Positions 1 to 8,035 of a DNA stretch of 64,000 bases are shown in pieces. How positions within the stretch are numbered: position 1 is the stretch's first letter; every line of letters begins with the position of its first letter. The DNA is taken from contig NZ_JAFBFA010000011.1 of assembly GCF_016909015.1 (NCBI RefSeq), positions 62,001 to 126,000 on the forward strand, given 5' to 3'. This stretch comes from Gracilibacillus alcaliphilus. Lineage in GTDB: Bacteria; Bacillota; Bacilli; Bacillales; Amphibacillaceae. Under the pieces are notes generated by a model. The model was not told where the DNA came from. It saw only the letters and a program-made list of their open reading frames with translations, and did not search any database. The position numbers and the translations under genes were made by a program.

Positions 1-70
1 CGCTGAATGATAAATTTTCTAATATTTTCTTATGGTGATAGTGCTTCTGTAATCCTTCTACCTTAAGCAT
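1..70 (-). CDS. ABC transporter ATP-binding protein, N-terminal fragment cut by window edge
   Basis: Reading leftward from an ATG at 70, the frame stays open to the window edge and encodes about 23 residues beginning MLKVEGLQKHYHHKK. This is the usual first strand of an ABC ATPase, before the Walker A motif. The ATG overlaps the stop of the preceding permease by 8 bases, so the two are translationally coupled. It would supply the ATPase of the exporter whose two permeases lie at 63-2407. The Walker motifs are outside the window, so the call rests on the N-terminus and the operon context. Confidence 0.7.
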   Translation of the reverse strand, partial: MLKVEGLQKHYHHKKILENLSFS

Positions 71-1184
71 ATTTCTTCTCCTCTCTGATATACCAGACAA
101 TCATCCCGATCAAACAAAGTATGAACCAGCCGATCGTTAGCTCCCCTGTTAAAAAGCGATAGAGTGGGTTTACATAAGGCAGCCAGTCTGCAGCTGTTTC
201 CGTGCTGCCAAACGGCAGGATGGCTCCGCTCAACGCGACTAGGATAAGTGTCCATAGGATAGCGATGATATAACTGAAATAGGCATTTCTGATAATCGAC
301 ACCAAAAGAAAAGCAAATAAACAAAGCATTAAGCGCAACGTCAATAGCGCCAAGATAGAAACAGATTCCTGATATAATCCATAAAACAATCCAGCGGTAG
401 CCAAATCAATGATGAAAAAAACAGCAACATAAATGGCAATATTGATCAGCATGTAAAAGGTAAAGCTGTATTTCATAAAAGGAAAACGAATGGAGACACT
501 GGCTTTTTGCTCCTTTATGACCCAATCAAATACAAATATCGTCATCAATAAAGTGACAAATGCCCAAACCATCCAGGGGTTCCATTGAATAAAACCGCCC
601 GCTTCTGCTTGTGCTTGCCCTTGATAGCGAAACGAATGTCTTAACAAATCTTGTTCCTGCTGCACTTCTCGTGATTTTGCGACCACTTCCTCGACAGTCA
701 AGTTCTGGGTGCCTTGCAGCTGCTGTTCTAATGCTATTACTGCATTTGCTGCTTTGACTCTTCCTGTTTCCTGCTGAATGATCGACACAATCATTTCTTT
801 GACAGGGCGGTAAGCAAAGGAGCGATTGGTATAATAGGCTTCCAACAAATCCCGCCGTTCCCCAATATGGATTTGTTCTTCGTAACCGGTGCGAATAACA
901 AAGACACTGTCCAATTCATGCTGCTTTACTTTTCTTAAGGCCTCTGTTTCACCTAAAATCGTTGCAGAAACGAGAGGAGAGTCTGCTATCTCATCAAATA
1001 AGGCATGGCTTGCTTCCGTATCATCTTCTAATACAATTCCAACCGGTACTTGAAAATCATCCTGAACAGTTTCTACAGTGCTAAGGAAGCCAATCGTTAT
1101 CGCAATAGGCAGCAGAAGCCAGCAGACAAGACTCAACCATTGCTTCTTCCATAGTAACAGACGTGTAGAGAGGATTTCTTTCAT
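63..1184 (-). CDS. ABC-2 type transporter permease
   Basis: This 373-residue membrane protein has the ABC-2 exporter permease layout. One N-terminal membrane segment lies at about residues 17-36 and is followed by a long extracytoplasmic part to about residue 200. Five or so hydrophobic segments then run to the C-terminus. It starts at an ATG sharing ATGA with the stop of the upstream permease and ends inside the start of an ATPase gene. The three genes form one export unit for an unknown substrate such as a peptide, lipid or drug. Nothing in the sequence shows the substrate. Confidence 0.8.
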   Translation of the reverse strand: MKEILSTRLLLWKKQWLSLVCWLLLPIAITIGFLSTVETVQDDFQVPVGIVLEDDTEASHALFDEIADSPLVSATILGETEALRKVKQHELDSVFVIRTGYEEQIHIGERRDLLEAYYTNRSFAYRPVKEMIVSIIQQETGRVKAANAVIALEQQLQGTQNLTVEEVVAKSREVQQEQDLLRHSFRYQGQAQAEAGGFIQWNPWMVWAFVTLLMTIFVFDWVIKEQKASVSIRFPFMKYSFTFYMLINIAIYVAVFFIIDLATAGLFYGLYQESVSILALLTLRLMLCLFAFLLVSIIRNAYFSYIIAILWTLILVALSGAILPFGSTETAADWLPYVNPLYRFLTGELTIGWFILCLIGMIVWYIREEKKYA

Positions 1185-2407
1185 GGCTGCATCCGCCCCT
1201 TTACAATGGAAATGACTCCAAGCAGTGCAAAGCCAGCCAGCATAGTAAGGGCTAATGCTTGGTAATCAGCATAAAAACGTCCATTCAGGCTGATTTGCTC
1301 TATCCAATAGAAGGCTTGATGGGCGAAGCTGAACTGAAACAGTTGTTCTAAATAAGCAGGAAAATAGATCATGGGCACAATGGCTCCACTGAATATAATA
1401 ACCAGTCCAGTAAACAGAGTGTGGACAAGTAATGTCAGCTTCTGTGATGGCACCAGCCAGTCTAGTAAAAGTAAACATTGTAAAAAGATAATACTATGCA
1501 GCAGCGTAAGCAGGGCAATCCGCACATAATTTTCGCTAACTAATGTCAAGTCCTCTAAAAAGTAGAGCAGTCCCGAAAATGTGAAGGCAGACATGACGAC
1601 GGTAATAAGCAATGTAACAACAATAGTGGCAATGGCTTGCTGAAATTCGGTAACCCCGTATAATTGCATCCGTGCCTTCATGCGCTGATCATGGTTTCGA
1701 TGTAACTGTGTGTATACAGTAAATAACCAAATAGTAACCAGGGTATACCAGCCAGCCAGACTAAAATAATGCAGAGGAGAGGCGGTGGCATGATTGGTAA
1801 TTTCCTGTTCGTTCACCACTTGATTACTTCCTAATACATAAAAGAAAAAATCAATAAATTGGTCAAATAACAGATCATTCCTTGCTTCACTGTCCATATC
1901 TAATTCTTTGGCGTAGTCATTGACAGTCAGGATATTGGCTTGCGAACCGCGAATATGCCGTGTAATGGTTTCGATTAGTTCATTGACTAATTGACTTTCA
2001 AGCGGGCGATCTGGATTACCAATAATCGAGACTTGGGAACGCTGCCCATCTAATAAGGCTTGAAAGAAATCAGCTGGAAAAATGATATAGGAATTTAGTT
2101 GATCATTCTCGATTCCTTCGATCCCTTCTGCTTCGGTCACCTGTTTCATGTGGAGGCCTTCGCCGAGTTGTGAAGATTCTGCTAAGAGATTAACAATTAG
2201 TTCTGTTTCTTCTGACTGATCAAGGTTGACCAGTCCTACTTCGATTGTTTCACTTTCCACTATATCGGTCAAGGACAGCAGACTAAAGGCAAGCAGTCCT
2301 ATAAGCAGAATTGGAGACAGCAAAAGAAGAGGAAGTGATATCCACTTCCTCCCAAGTTGAACCAGGTGGTTCTTTATAAATAAAGTTATTAGTTTAAGAG
2401 ATTGCAT
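1181..2407 (-). CDS. ABC-2 type transporter permease
   Basis: This 408-residue protein has the same layout as its downstream neighbour: an N-terminal membrane helix, a large extracytoplasmic loop, then a cluster of membrane helices in the second half. I chose the ATG at 2407 because AGGTGG lies about five bases upstream. A GTG three codons earlier (2416) is the alternative. The stop overlaps the next gene by four bases. Two related permeases plus one ATPase is common among Firmicutes ABC-2 exporters, and the lnrLMN-like unit at 18.1-21.4 kb in this window is built the same way. Confidence 0.8.
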   Translation of the reverse strand: MQSLKLITLFIKNHLVQLGRKWISLPLLLLSPILLIGLLAFSLLSLTDIVESETIEVGLVNLDQSEETELIVNLLAESSQLGEGLHMKQVTEAEGIEGIENDQLNSYIIFPADFFQALLDGQRSQVSIIGNPDRPLESQLVNELIETITRHIRGSQANILTVNDYAKELDMDSEARNDLLFDQFIDFFFYVLGSNQVVNEQEITNHATASPLHYFSLAGWYTLVTIWLFTVYTQLHRNHDQRMKARMQLYGVTEFQQAIATIVVTLLITVVMSAFTFSGLLYFLEDLTLVSENYVRIALLTLLHSIIFLQCLLLLDWLVPSQKLTLLVHTLFTGLVIIFSGAIVPMIYFPAYLEQLFQFSFAHQAFYWIEQISLNGRFYADYQALALTMLAGFALLGVISIVKGRMQP

Positions 2408-2448
2408 TGCATCCACCTACTTTATTTATCCTATATATTGAGGCTGCA

Positions 2449-4308
2449 TTATTGTTGGCTCTGTAATGTTTCTAATTCATTCCTTAGTTCATCAATTATT
2501 TCCTCTGGCATATCCTGTTCTTCCCAGTCCTCGATCATTTCTTCTATTAGCTCAATTTCATCTTCCACTGTCCATTCCATATCGAAATCAGGCTGCATCT
2601 CTGCATCTGGATCAAAATCCAGTTCATAGTCCATGTCAAGCTCTGGATCAAAGTCAAAATCAGAACTGAAATCATCATTGAATCCAGGATCGAAGCCAGG
2701 GTCCATACTAGGGCCATAACTAGGCATCAGGTCAGAGAAGGCATCTGATTCTAATAATTCATTAGACCATGTGTCAAACTGTTGAGCTACGTCATTTTCA
2801 AAGTAATCGATAAGCTCTTCAGCAGACATTTCGCCTAAATTCCGTACTTGATCAGTATTTGGCATTTCTACTTCATTAATGGTAGTGCCTGTTTCAGCGA
2901 TAGAAACAGAAGCGACATCTTGATTAACATACCTTCCATCGTCTGCATAAATCGTATGGTTAGCAGACATTTGATCACTTTCATAAGTGGCGTCTCCTGT
3001 CCAATAGATAGTAAGGAACAGTGCTTCATTTTCTTCCAAACCTAAGCTGTATTCAAATTCTGTATTGCCGTCTTCTTGATTGGATTTAGCCATTTCAAGG
3101 GTAACTCTGGAATTATCAGAAGAAAACGTGTAGCTATCATTCATTTCCCCGTCTTGATAAGATAGGTCCCCATTGATTGCGATCGTTTCATCGGAATATT
3201 GGTCTTTCACATGAAGGACATATTCGATAGTTTGTGTGTGCTCTGAAATAAGGTTAGAACCGGTAAAGCTTATTTCAGCTTTGTCATCGTTTTTGTCACT
3301 AGCGATTTCAGCATTTAGGTCACGCTGTACAATCACATTATCATGTACCCAAATAATCGAATTAAATCCGTTTGGCAATTGTAAAGAATCGATTTTATCC
3401 GCCGCTTCTTGCAAACTGGTATTAAATTCCTCGAGCAGCATATCAATATCGTCATCACTTGCAAGATTACTAACATAGTTGGCATGAAGAAGCTGGTCGA
3501 TAATAACCTGTTGTAATCTATCGTCCTCCGCCATTTTACTAAATAAATCGCCTAAAATCGTCTGTACCTGTTCCTCTGTTAACACGAAAGAAATCTTATC
3601 AGTGTTGAGTTCTTCCCCGCTAACGGTGATTGTTTCAGAAGCAGAATCAAAAGCATCATCTGGGAGTTGGTCATATAAATATTCGACAAATTCTGTTTGT
3701 AAGTATTCTAAATCTTCCTCAGGTAATACGTTCTCTTCAAAAAGGATAGAACGGAAATTAATATTTTCCTCTCCCCTAAACGATGCAGGATCAATATCTG
3801 CTAGAGTTTTGCCAATATCGTCTCCATTCAATTGAAGAAATTCATCTAAGAAAGGTAAGCCGATAATTAAATCATTACTATTGATATACCCCTCTATACC
3901 TTCTAATTCAAAATCAGCAATACTGGCAGATAGGGCAGCAGAAGCCTGCTCATTTTCCCTGTCCATTTGGGTTTTGATAGAGATAGTGGAATTGTTAATA
4001 ATTTGAGCCACATTTGTTGGAACACTCATATCATCCACCACTGCTGAAATATCAAAACTAGATTCTGTTGCATTGTTTTTGGCATGGTCTAGCCATTCCA
4101 GCTCATCTTCGAATCGTTCTTGATAAATTTCCTTGTATTGATCGATGGTGTTTTTCTCAGCTAAGAAATAATCTTCTTTATCTGAGGTAAGTACGAAAGC
4201 CTGCACAATAAATACACCAGCGATAATAACGACAGCTGCAATAATAGCTATTGGAATCCATTTCTTGCTGCTTTTCTGTACTTCCTCTTGTTGCACTTGT
4301 TCGTCCAA
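2449..4308 (-). CDS. Membrane-anchored extracytoplasmic protein with acidic C-terminal tail, function unknown
   Basis: I place the start at a TTG (4308) preceded by AAGGAGG at eight bases. This gives 619 residues beginning MDEQVQQEEV. An upstream ATG at 4383 keeps the frame open but has no ribosome site. A lysine-rich stretch leads into one membrane segment at about residues 17-38, and the rest should lie outside the cell. The last roughly 90 residues are very rich in Asp, Glu and Phe, with repeated FD pairs. I do not recognise a characterised family. It lies 41 bases ahead of the two ABC-2 permeases on the same strand, so it is probably co-transcribed and may be an accessory or substrate-handling part of that exporter. 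Confidence 0.6.
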   Translation of the reverse strand: MDEQVQQEEVQKSSKKWIPIAIIAAVVIIAGVFIVQAFVLTSDKEDYFLAEKNTIDQYKEIYQERFEDELEWLDHAKNNATESSFDISAVVDDMSVPTNVAQIINNSTISIKTQMDRENEQASAALSASIADFELEGIEGYINSNDLIIGLPFLDEFLQLNGDDIGKTLADIDPASFRGEENINFRSILFEENVLPEEDLEYLQTEFVEYLYDQLPDDAFDSASETITVSGEELNTDKISFVLTEEQVQTILGDLFSKMAEDDRLQQVIIDQLLHANYVSNLASDDDIDMLLEEFNTSLQEAADKIDSLQLPNGFNSIIWVHDNVIVQRDLNAEIASDKNDDKAEISFTGSNLISEHTQTIEYVLHVKDQYSDETIAINGDLSYQDGEMNDSYTFSSDNSRVTLEMAKSNQEDGNTEFEYSLGLEENEALFLTIYWTGDATYESDQMSANHTIYADDGRYVNQDVASVSIAETGTTINEVEMPNTDQVRNLGEMSAEELIDYFENDVAQQFDTWSNELLESDAFSDLMPSYGPSMDPGFDPGFNDDFSSDFDFDPELDMDYELDFDPDAEMQPDFDMEWTVEDEIELIEEMIEDWEEQDMPEEIIDELRNELETLQSQQ

Positions 4309-4615
4309 TCTAGTCTCCTCCTTAAGTTGTATGAATAAAAAAAACTGTTTACGAATCTGTGTATCTTTACCTACTGCTTTCATTTATTTGGAAGCAGAAG
4401 ATAAAATTACATACAAAACATACGATAACACATCCATTTACCCGGCATCCACCATTTTTACCATATTTGATAATAAATGAATATATTGAAGGGCATAAAA
4501 AGGACGAGTGTAGTTATATGGATGTGTTTTTTATGAAATGGTGTGAATCTTTATACCTATATAAAGGAAGGTTGAAGAGGGAGGTGACAGCAATAATGTG
4601 GGAGTAATCTATCAA

Positions 4616-4665
4616 AAACATCCGCATGACAACTGCTGAAACAGCGTCTTATCATGCGGATGTTT
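4616..4665 (-). terminator. Intrinsic terminator of the LysM/NlpC-P60 gene
   Basis: A perfect 14-bp stem (4616-4629 with 4652-4665) encloses a loop with its own short GCTG/CAGC stem, and on the minus strand it is followed by a T-rich run. It lies 26 bases past the stop of the hydrolase gene. The rest of the stretch from 4309 to 4690 holds the leader of the gene starting at 4308 and nothing else that I can support. Confidence 0.85.
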
Positions 4666-4690
4666 CTTTAGTGGAGTTATAAATAAATAA

Positions 4691-5797
4691 TTAATAAAAG
4701 CGTTTGAAGCTATCGAAGTGTTTCTTCCAATAAGAATTATCTAATGAGCTAATTTCTACACCTTTGGATCCTGCATGAATAAACTGGTTATTTCCAAGGT
4801 AAATTCCTAAGTGGGAAATACCAGGTTGATAGGTTCCAGCGAAAAAGACAAGATCGCCGACTTTTGGTGAATTGACTTCATAAGAGCGGTTATAATAACC
4901 AACACTTGATGTACGGCTCATACTCATACCTGCTTGGTTATAGGCGTAGTAAATAAAGCCGCTGCAATCAAAACCACTTGTTGTAGAGCCGCCCCATACA
5001 TATGGCTTCCCTTGTTGTGCTTTGGCTGAGCTGATCAACGTATTGACATTATAACTTACATCAGAAGGTGCTTGTTCCTTGGCATTGCTGCTGCCACTGT
5101 TATTACTTGCAGGCTTGGATCCAGCACTAGAAGAATTAGATGAAGAACCAATGCTCAATTTCTGACCTACTAAGATAATATGAGAATTTAAATTATTCCA
5201 TTGTTGTAATTTAGATACAGACACTCCATAACGAATGGCGATGTGTGAAAGAGTCTCTCCTGATTTTACGGTATGTGTAGTAGCAGAAGAATTGTTGCTA
5301 GAACTATTGCTAGAATTGCTGCTTGAGCTGTTATTACTAGAATTATTATTGCTAGAATTGCTGGAAGATCCATTCTTGCTGACTACAAATTTATTCCCTG
5401 GATAAATTAATGTTGTGCTTAAGTTGTTCCATTTCATTAAATTCTGGACAGAAGTATTATGTCTAGAAGCGATGCCGCTTAGGGTATCCCCTCGTTTTAC
5501 CGTATATGTAGTTTGGCCAGAACTGCTATTACTGCTGCTAGAATTAGAGTTGTTAGAAGAGCTGGAACTAGACGATTTGGTAGTTCGGATGACTTGGTTA
5601 GGGTGAATAAGATCCGAGTTTAGGTTATTAATAGATTTAAGAGAAGATACACTAGTACCATATTTCTGTGCAATGCTCCACAGTGAATCCCCTCTCTTTA
5701 CCGTGTGGTTGGCTGCTTCTGCTTCATTAGCTGCGAACAATGAAGAAGCAATGGCAGCTGTTGCTGTGACTGATAGAATCATTTTCTTATTTTTCAA
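4691..5797 (-). CDS. LysM / NlpC-P60 peptidoglycan endopeptidase, LytE-like
   Basis: This 368-residue secreted wall hydrolase starts at a TTG with AAGGAGG upstream. A signal peptide (about residues 1-29, ending AEA-A) is followed by three LysM repeats at about 31-73, 97-139 and 174-216. Serine/asparagine-rich linkers separate them. A C-terminal NlpC/P60 domain begins at about residue 248, with catalytic Cys278 in FDCSGF and a downstream His in SHLGIYLG. Three LysM plus NlpC/P60 is the LytE architecture of Bacillus subtilis, a D,L-endopeptidase cutting peptide crosslinks during growth. CwlS and LytF have more LysM units. It stands alone with its own terminator. Confidence 0.88.
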   Translation of the reverse strand: MKNKKMILSVTATAAIASSLFAANEAEAANHTVKRGDSLWSIAQKYGTSVSSLKSINNLNSDLIHPNQVIRTTKSSSSSSSNNSNSSSSNSSSGQTTYTVKRGDTLSGIASRHNTSVQNLMKWNNLSTTLIYPGNKFVVSKNGSSSNSSNNNSSNNSSSSNSSNSSSNNSSATTHTVKSGETLSHIAIRYGVSVSKLQQWNNLNSHIILVGQKLSIGSSSNSSSAGSKPASNNSGSSNAKEQAPSDVSYNVNTLISSAKAQQGKPYVWGGSTTSGFDCSGFIYYAYNQAGMSMSRTSSVGYYNRSYEVNSPKVGDLVFFAGTYQPGISHLGIYLGNNQFIHAGSKGVEISSLDNSYWKKHFDSFKRFY

Positions 5798-5910
5798 TTA
5801 AAAAACCCTCCTTCTGTAATTTGTGAATGGTATATGTAGTATGAAATTTAGTGCTAAAGTTTTACTTGTGAGTTAGTTAGTTTAGTCATTGATTAGAAAT
5901 AGACTCTCTT

Positions 5911-5982
5911 ATTATAACTTTTTTTGTTGAATTTTAATAGATATGACATAGAATTGTAGCATAATTGTAATATTACTGTGAA
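5911..5982 (-). promoter_or_regulatory. Candidate promoter with WalR-like repeats upstream of the LytE-like gene
   Basis: A minus-strand TATAAT lies at 5911-5916. Further upstream, on the plus strand, three hexamers TGTAGC, TGTAAT and TGTGAA are spaced 11 bases apart (5955, 5966, 5977). They resemble the WalR pattern TGTWAH-N5-TGTWAH with one mismatch per pair. LytE genes are known WalR targets in Bacillus. The repeats face away from the gene and the -35 is weak, so this is tentative. Nothing else is supported between 5798 and 6135. Confidence 0.35.
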
Positions 5983-6135
5983 ATTTGTTGTGCAAAATGG
6001 AAATAAGGGAATAAAGAGATTATTTTATCTTTTTTTGATGTGTAGTTATTTTGAACTAGGGGAGCGTGCTTTTTAGTTGATGGTAGGGGGATGATTAGCT
6101 TCCATTACTGTAAGGGCGATTGAATGGCACGTAAA

Positions 6136-6182
6136 AAACATGTTATACAAGAATAGTTGTTTTATTCTTGTATAACATGTTT
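6136..6182 (-). terminator. Terminator of the cys operon
   Basis: A perfect 20-bp stem (6136-6155 with 6163-6182) has a seven-base loop, and on the minus strand it is followed by a run of T. It lies 27 bases beyond the cysC stop and ends the sulfate assimilation transcript. Confidence 0.9.
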
Positions 6183-6209
6183 CTCCATTTAGTATTAAGA
6201 AAAACGATC

Positions 6210-6818
6210 TCACTTGACCGGTGAAATGAATTGTTTGCTTTCCAAATAGTTCAAAATAGTTTGAACAGATTCTTCCAGGCTTTGCTGTTCCGTGTCGATC
6301 ACTAATTCAGGTGTTTCTGGTTCTTCATACGGGGCATCGACTCCGGTAAAGCCTTTGATTTCCCCTGCACGAGCTTTCTGGTATAGTCCTTTAGGATCTC
6401 GTGCTTCACAACCATCTAAACTGCATTTCACATAAATCTCAATAAATTCACCGTCATTCAGAATTTGACGTACATTATCACGATCTTCCTTGTACGGAGA
6501 GATGAAGGCAGTTAAAGTAATGAGCCCGGCGTCATTTAGAAGTTTAGACACTTCGCCAATGCGGCGGATATTTTCTTTACGATCTTCCGGACTGAAGCCT
6601 AGGTTATTATTTAAGCCGTGACGAATATTGTCCCCATCCAGGCGATACGAACGGATTCCACGGTCAAATAATGCCTTTTCTAAGGCTACTGTAATAGTTG
6701 ACTTACCAGAACCGGACAGCCCTGTAAACCATAGTACAGGACTGTGGTGGTTATTTTGTTCTTTACGGTCTTGTTTGGTCACAACAGAATCATGCCATAC
6801 GATGTTGTTGGTTGTCAT
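6210..6818 (-). CDS. cysC: Adenylyl-sulfate kinase
   Basis: This 202-residue kinase converts adenosine 5'-phosphosulfate to 3'-phospho-APS. The P-loop GLSGSGKS is at residues 33-40. The family motifs RLDGDNIRHGLN and FISPYKEDRD follow in the usual order, and the length is typical. The ATG has GGGAG eight bases upstream, and the gene lies 22 bases after sat, last in the cys operon. The CysH encoded here has the iron-sulfur cysteines of APS reductases, so the kinase may serve PAPS needs other than the main reduction route. That role is inference. Confidence 0.95.
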   Translation of the reverse strand: MTTNNIVWHDSVVTKQDRKEQNNHHSPVLWFTGLSGSGKSTITVALEKALFDRGIRSYRLDGDNIRHGLNNNLGFSPEDRKENIRRIGEVSKLLNDAGLITLTAFISPYKEDRDNVRQILNDGEFIEIYVKCSLDGCEARDPKGLYQKARAGEIKGFTGVDAPYEEPETPELVIDTEQQSLEESVQTILNYLESKQFISPVK

Positions 6819-6840
6819 ATTAATTACTCCCTTTTAGAGG

Positions 6841-8022
6841 TTAATCACGCACTTTTAATCCTTTTATGAGCACTTCTGCCACTTCTGGGCGAGAGAATTG
6901 TCTTGGTAAGGGTTCTCCCGCACGAAGTTTTTCTCTTACTTTTGTTCCGCTCAAATGAACATGTTCAGATTTATCGTGTGGACATGTTTTTTGTGTCGCC
7001 ATGTTTTCACACTTTTTGCAAAAGAATGCATGTTCAAACTTGAATATTTGGATACCTAGTTCTGACTCATATTCAGAGATAAGTTCCTGTGCTTCATAAG
7101 TGCCATAATAATCCCCGACACCGGCATGATCACGCCCGACAATAAAGTGTGTACAGCCGTAATTTTTACGAACAAGGGCATGCAGGATGGCCTCACGCGG
7201 ACCTGCATAACGCATAGCTGCTGGATAGATAACCAGGCGGGTACGGTCTGCAGGGTAGTAATGTTTGAGAATGACTTGATAGCTTTCCATTCTAATTTCC
7301 GCAGAGATATCGTCAGATTTGGTTTCTCCAACAAGCGGATTCAATAGTAAACCATCGACTGATTCCAGAGCAATTTTCTGAATGTATTCATGGGCACGAT
7401 GGACTGGATTTCTTGTTTGGAAACCGACCACCGTTTTCCAGCCTAGATCTTGAAATAATTGCCGTGTTTCCACTGGATCAAGATAAAAATCCTCAAACTG
7501 GCTGTGATCAGGTCGGTTTAGCAATGTGATCGGACCTGCTAAATAAACATTACCTTTCTCGTATAACTTTTTTACACCTGGGTGGGCATCCTCTGTTGTT
7601 CCGTATACAGATTGTGCTTCTTTTAATTTATCATAATAATATTTCTCTTCTAACTGCAATGTTCCATATAAAATACCGTCTTCACCGTATAAGGCTACTT
7701 GGTCTCCGATAGTCAGGCTGTTGGCTTCTGCTTCTGTGACGGCGAGGTTAATTGGAATACTCCAGATTGTACCATCTGCTAGATGTAAGTCATTGACAAC
7801 AGCTTGGTAATCCTTTTCGCCAAGAAAGCCTTTTAATGGACTAAATCCGCCAATACCGATTAGCTCTAAGTCAGAAATACTCCATTCATTAATAGTTAGT
7901 TTCGGATAAGAGGCTGCTTGCTCCAACAGTCGTTCTCTTTCCGCTCCTTTTGCTTCACGATTAATTAATGTACCGCCATGGGCAGTAATGGTTTCTTGTA
8001 CCTTTTCTTGAATAACTGTCAT
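6841..8022 (-). CDS. sat: Sulfate adenylyltransferase (ATP sulfurylase)
   Basis: The enzyme activates sulfate with ATP to give adenosine 5'-phosphosulfate, the first step of assimilation. I start it at the ATG at 8022 (MTVIQEKVQE) because AGGAGGGG lies just upstream. A start at 8073 would overlap cysI and lacks a ribosome site. The 393-residue product carries QTRNPVHRAHE, the family's ATP-binding motif, and later GRDHAGVG. A CxxC pair near the C-terminus (FFCKKCENM) resembles the zinc-binding cysteines found in many bacterial dissimilatory-type Sat proteins. It follows cysI by 13 bases. Confidence 0.95.
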   Translation of the reverse strand: MTVIQEKVQETITAHGGTLINREAKGAERERLLEQAASYPKLTINEWSISDLELIGIGGFSPLKGFLGEKDYQAVVNDLHLADGTIWSIPINLAVTEAEANSLTIGDQVALYGEDGILYGTLQLEEKYYYDKLKEAQSVYGTTEDAHPGVKKLYEKGNVYLAGPITLLNRPDHSQFEDFYLDPVETRQLFQDLGWKTVVGFQTRNPVHRAHEYIQKIALESVDGLLLNPLVGETKSDDISAEIRMESYQVILKHYYPADRTRLVIYPAAMRYAGPREAILHALVRKNYGCTHFIVGRDHAGVGDYYGTYEAQELISEYESELGIQIFKFEHAFFCKKCENMATQKTCPHDKSEHVHLSGTKVREKLRAGEPLPRQFSRPEVAEVLIKGLKVRD

Positions 8023-8035
8023 GATTTGTCCCCTC

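Noticed and set aside
4359..4607. Small plus-strand open frame between the acidic protein gene and the hydrolase terminator
   Set aside because: It overlaps the start region of a well-supported opposite gene, lacks a good ribosome site and resembles nothing.
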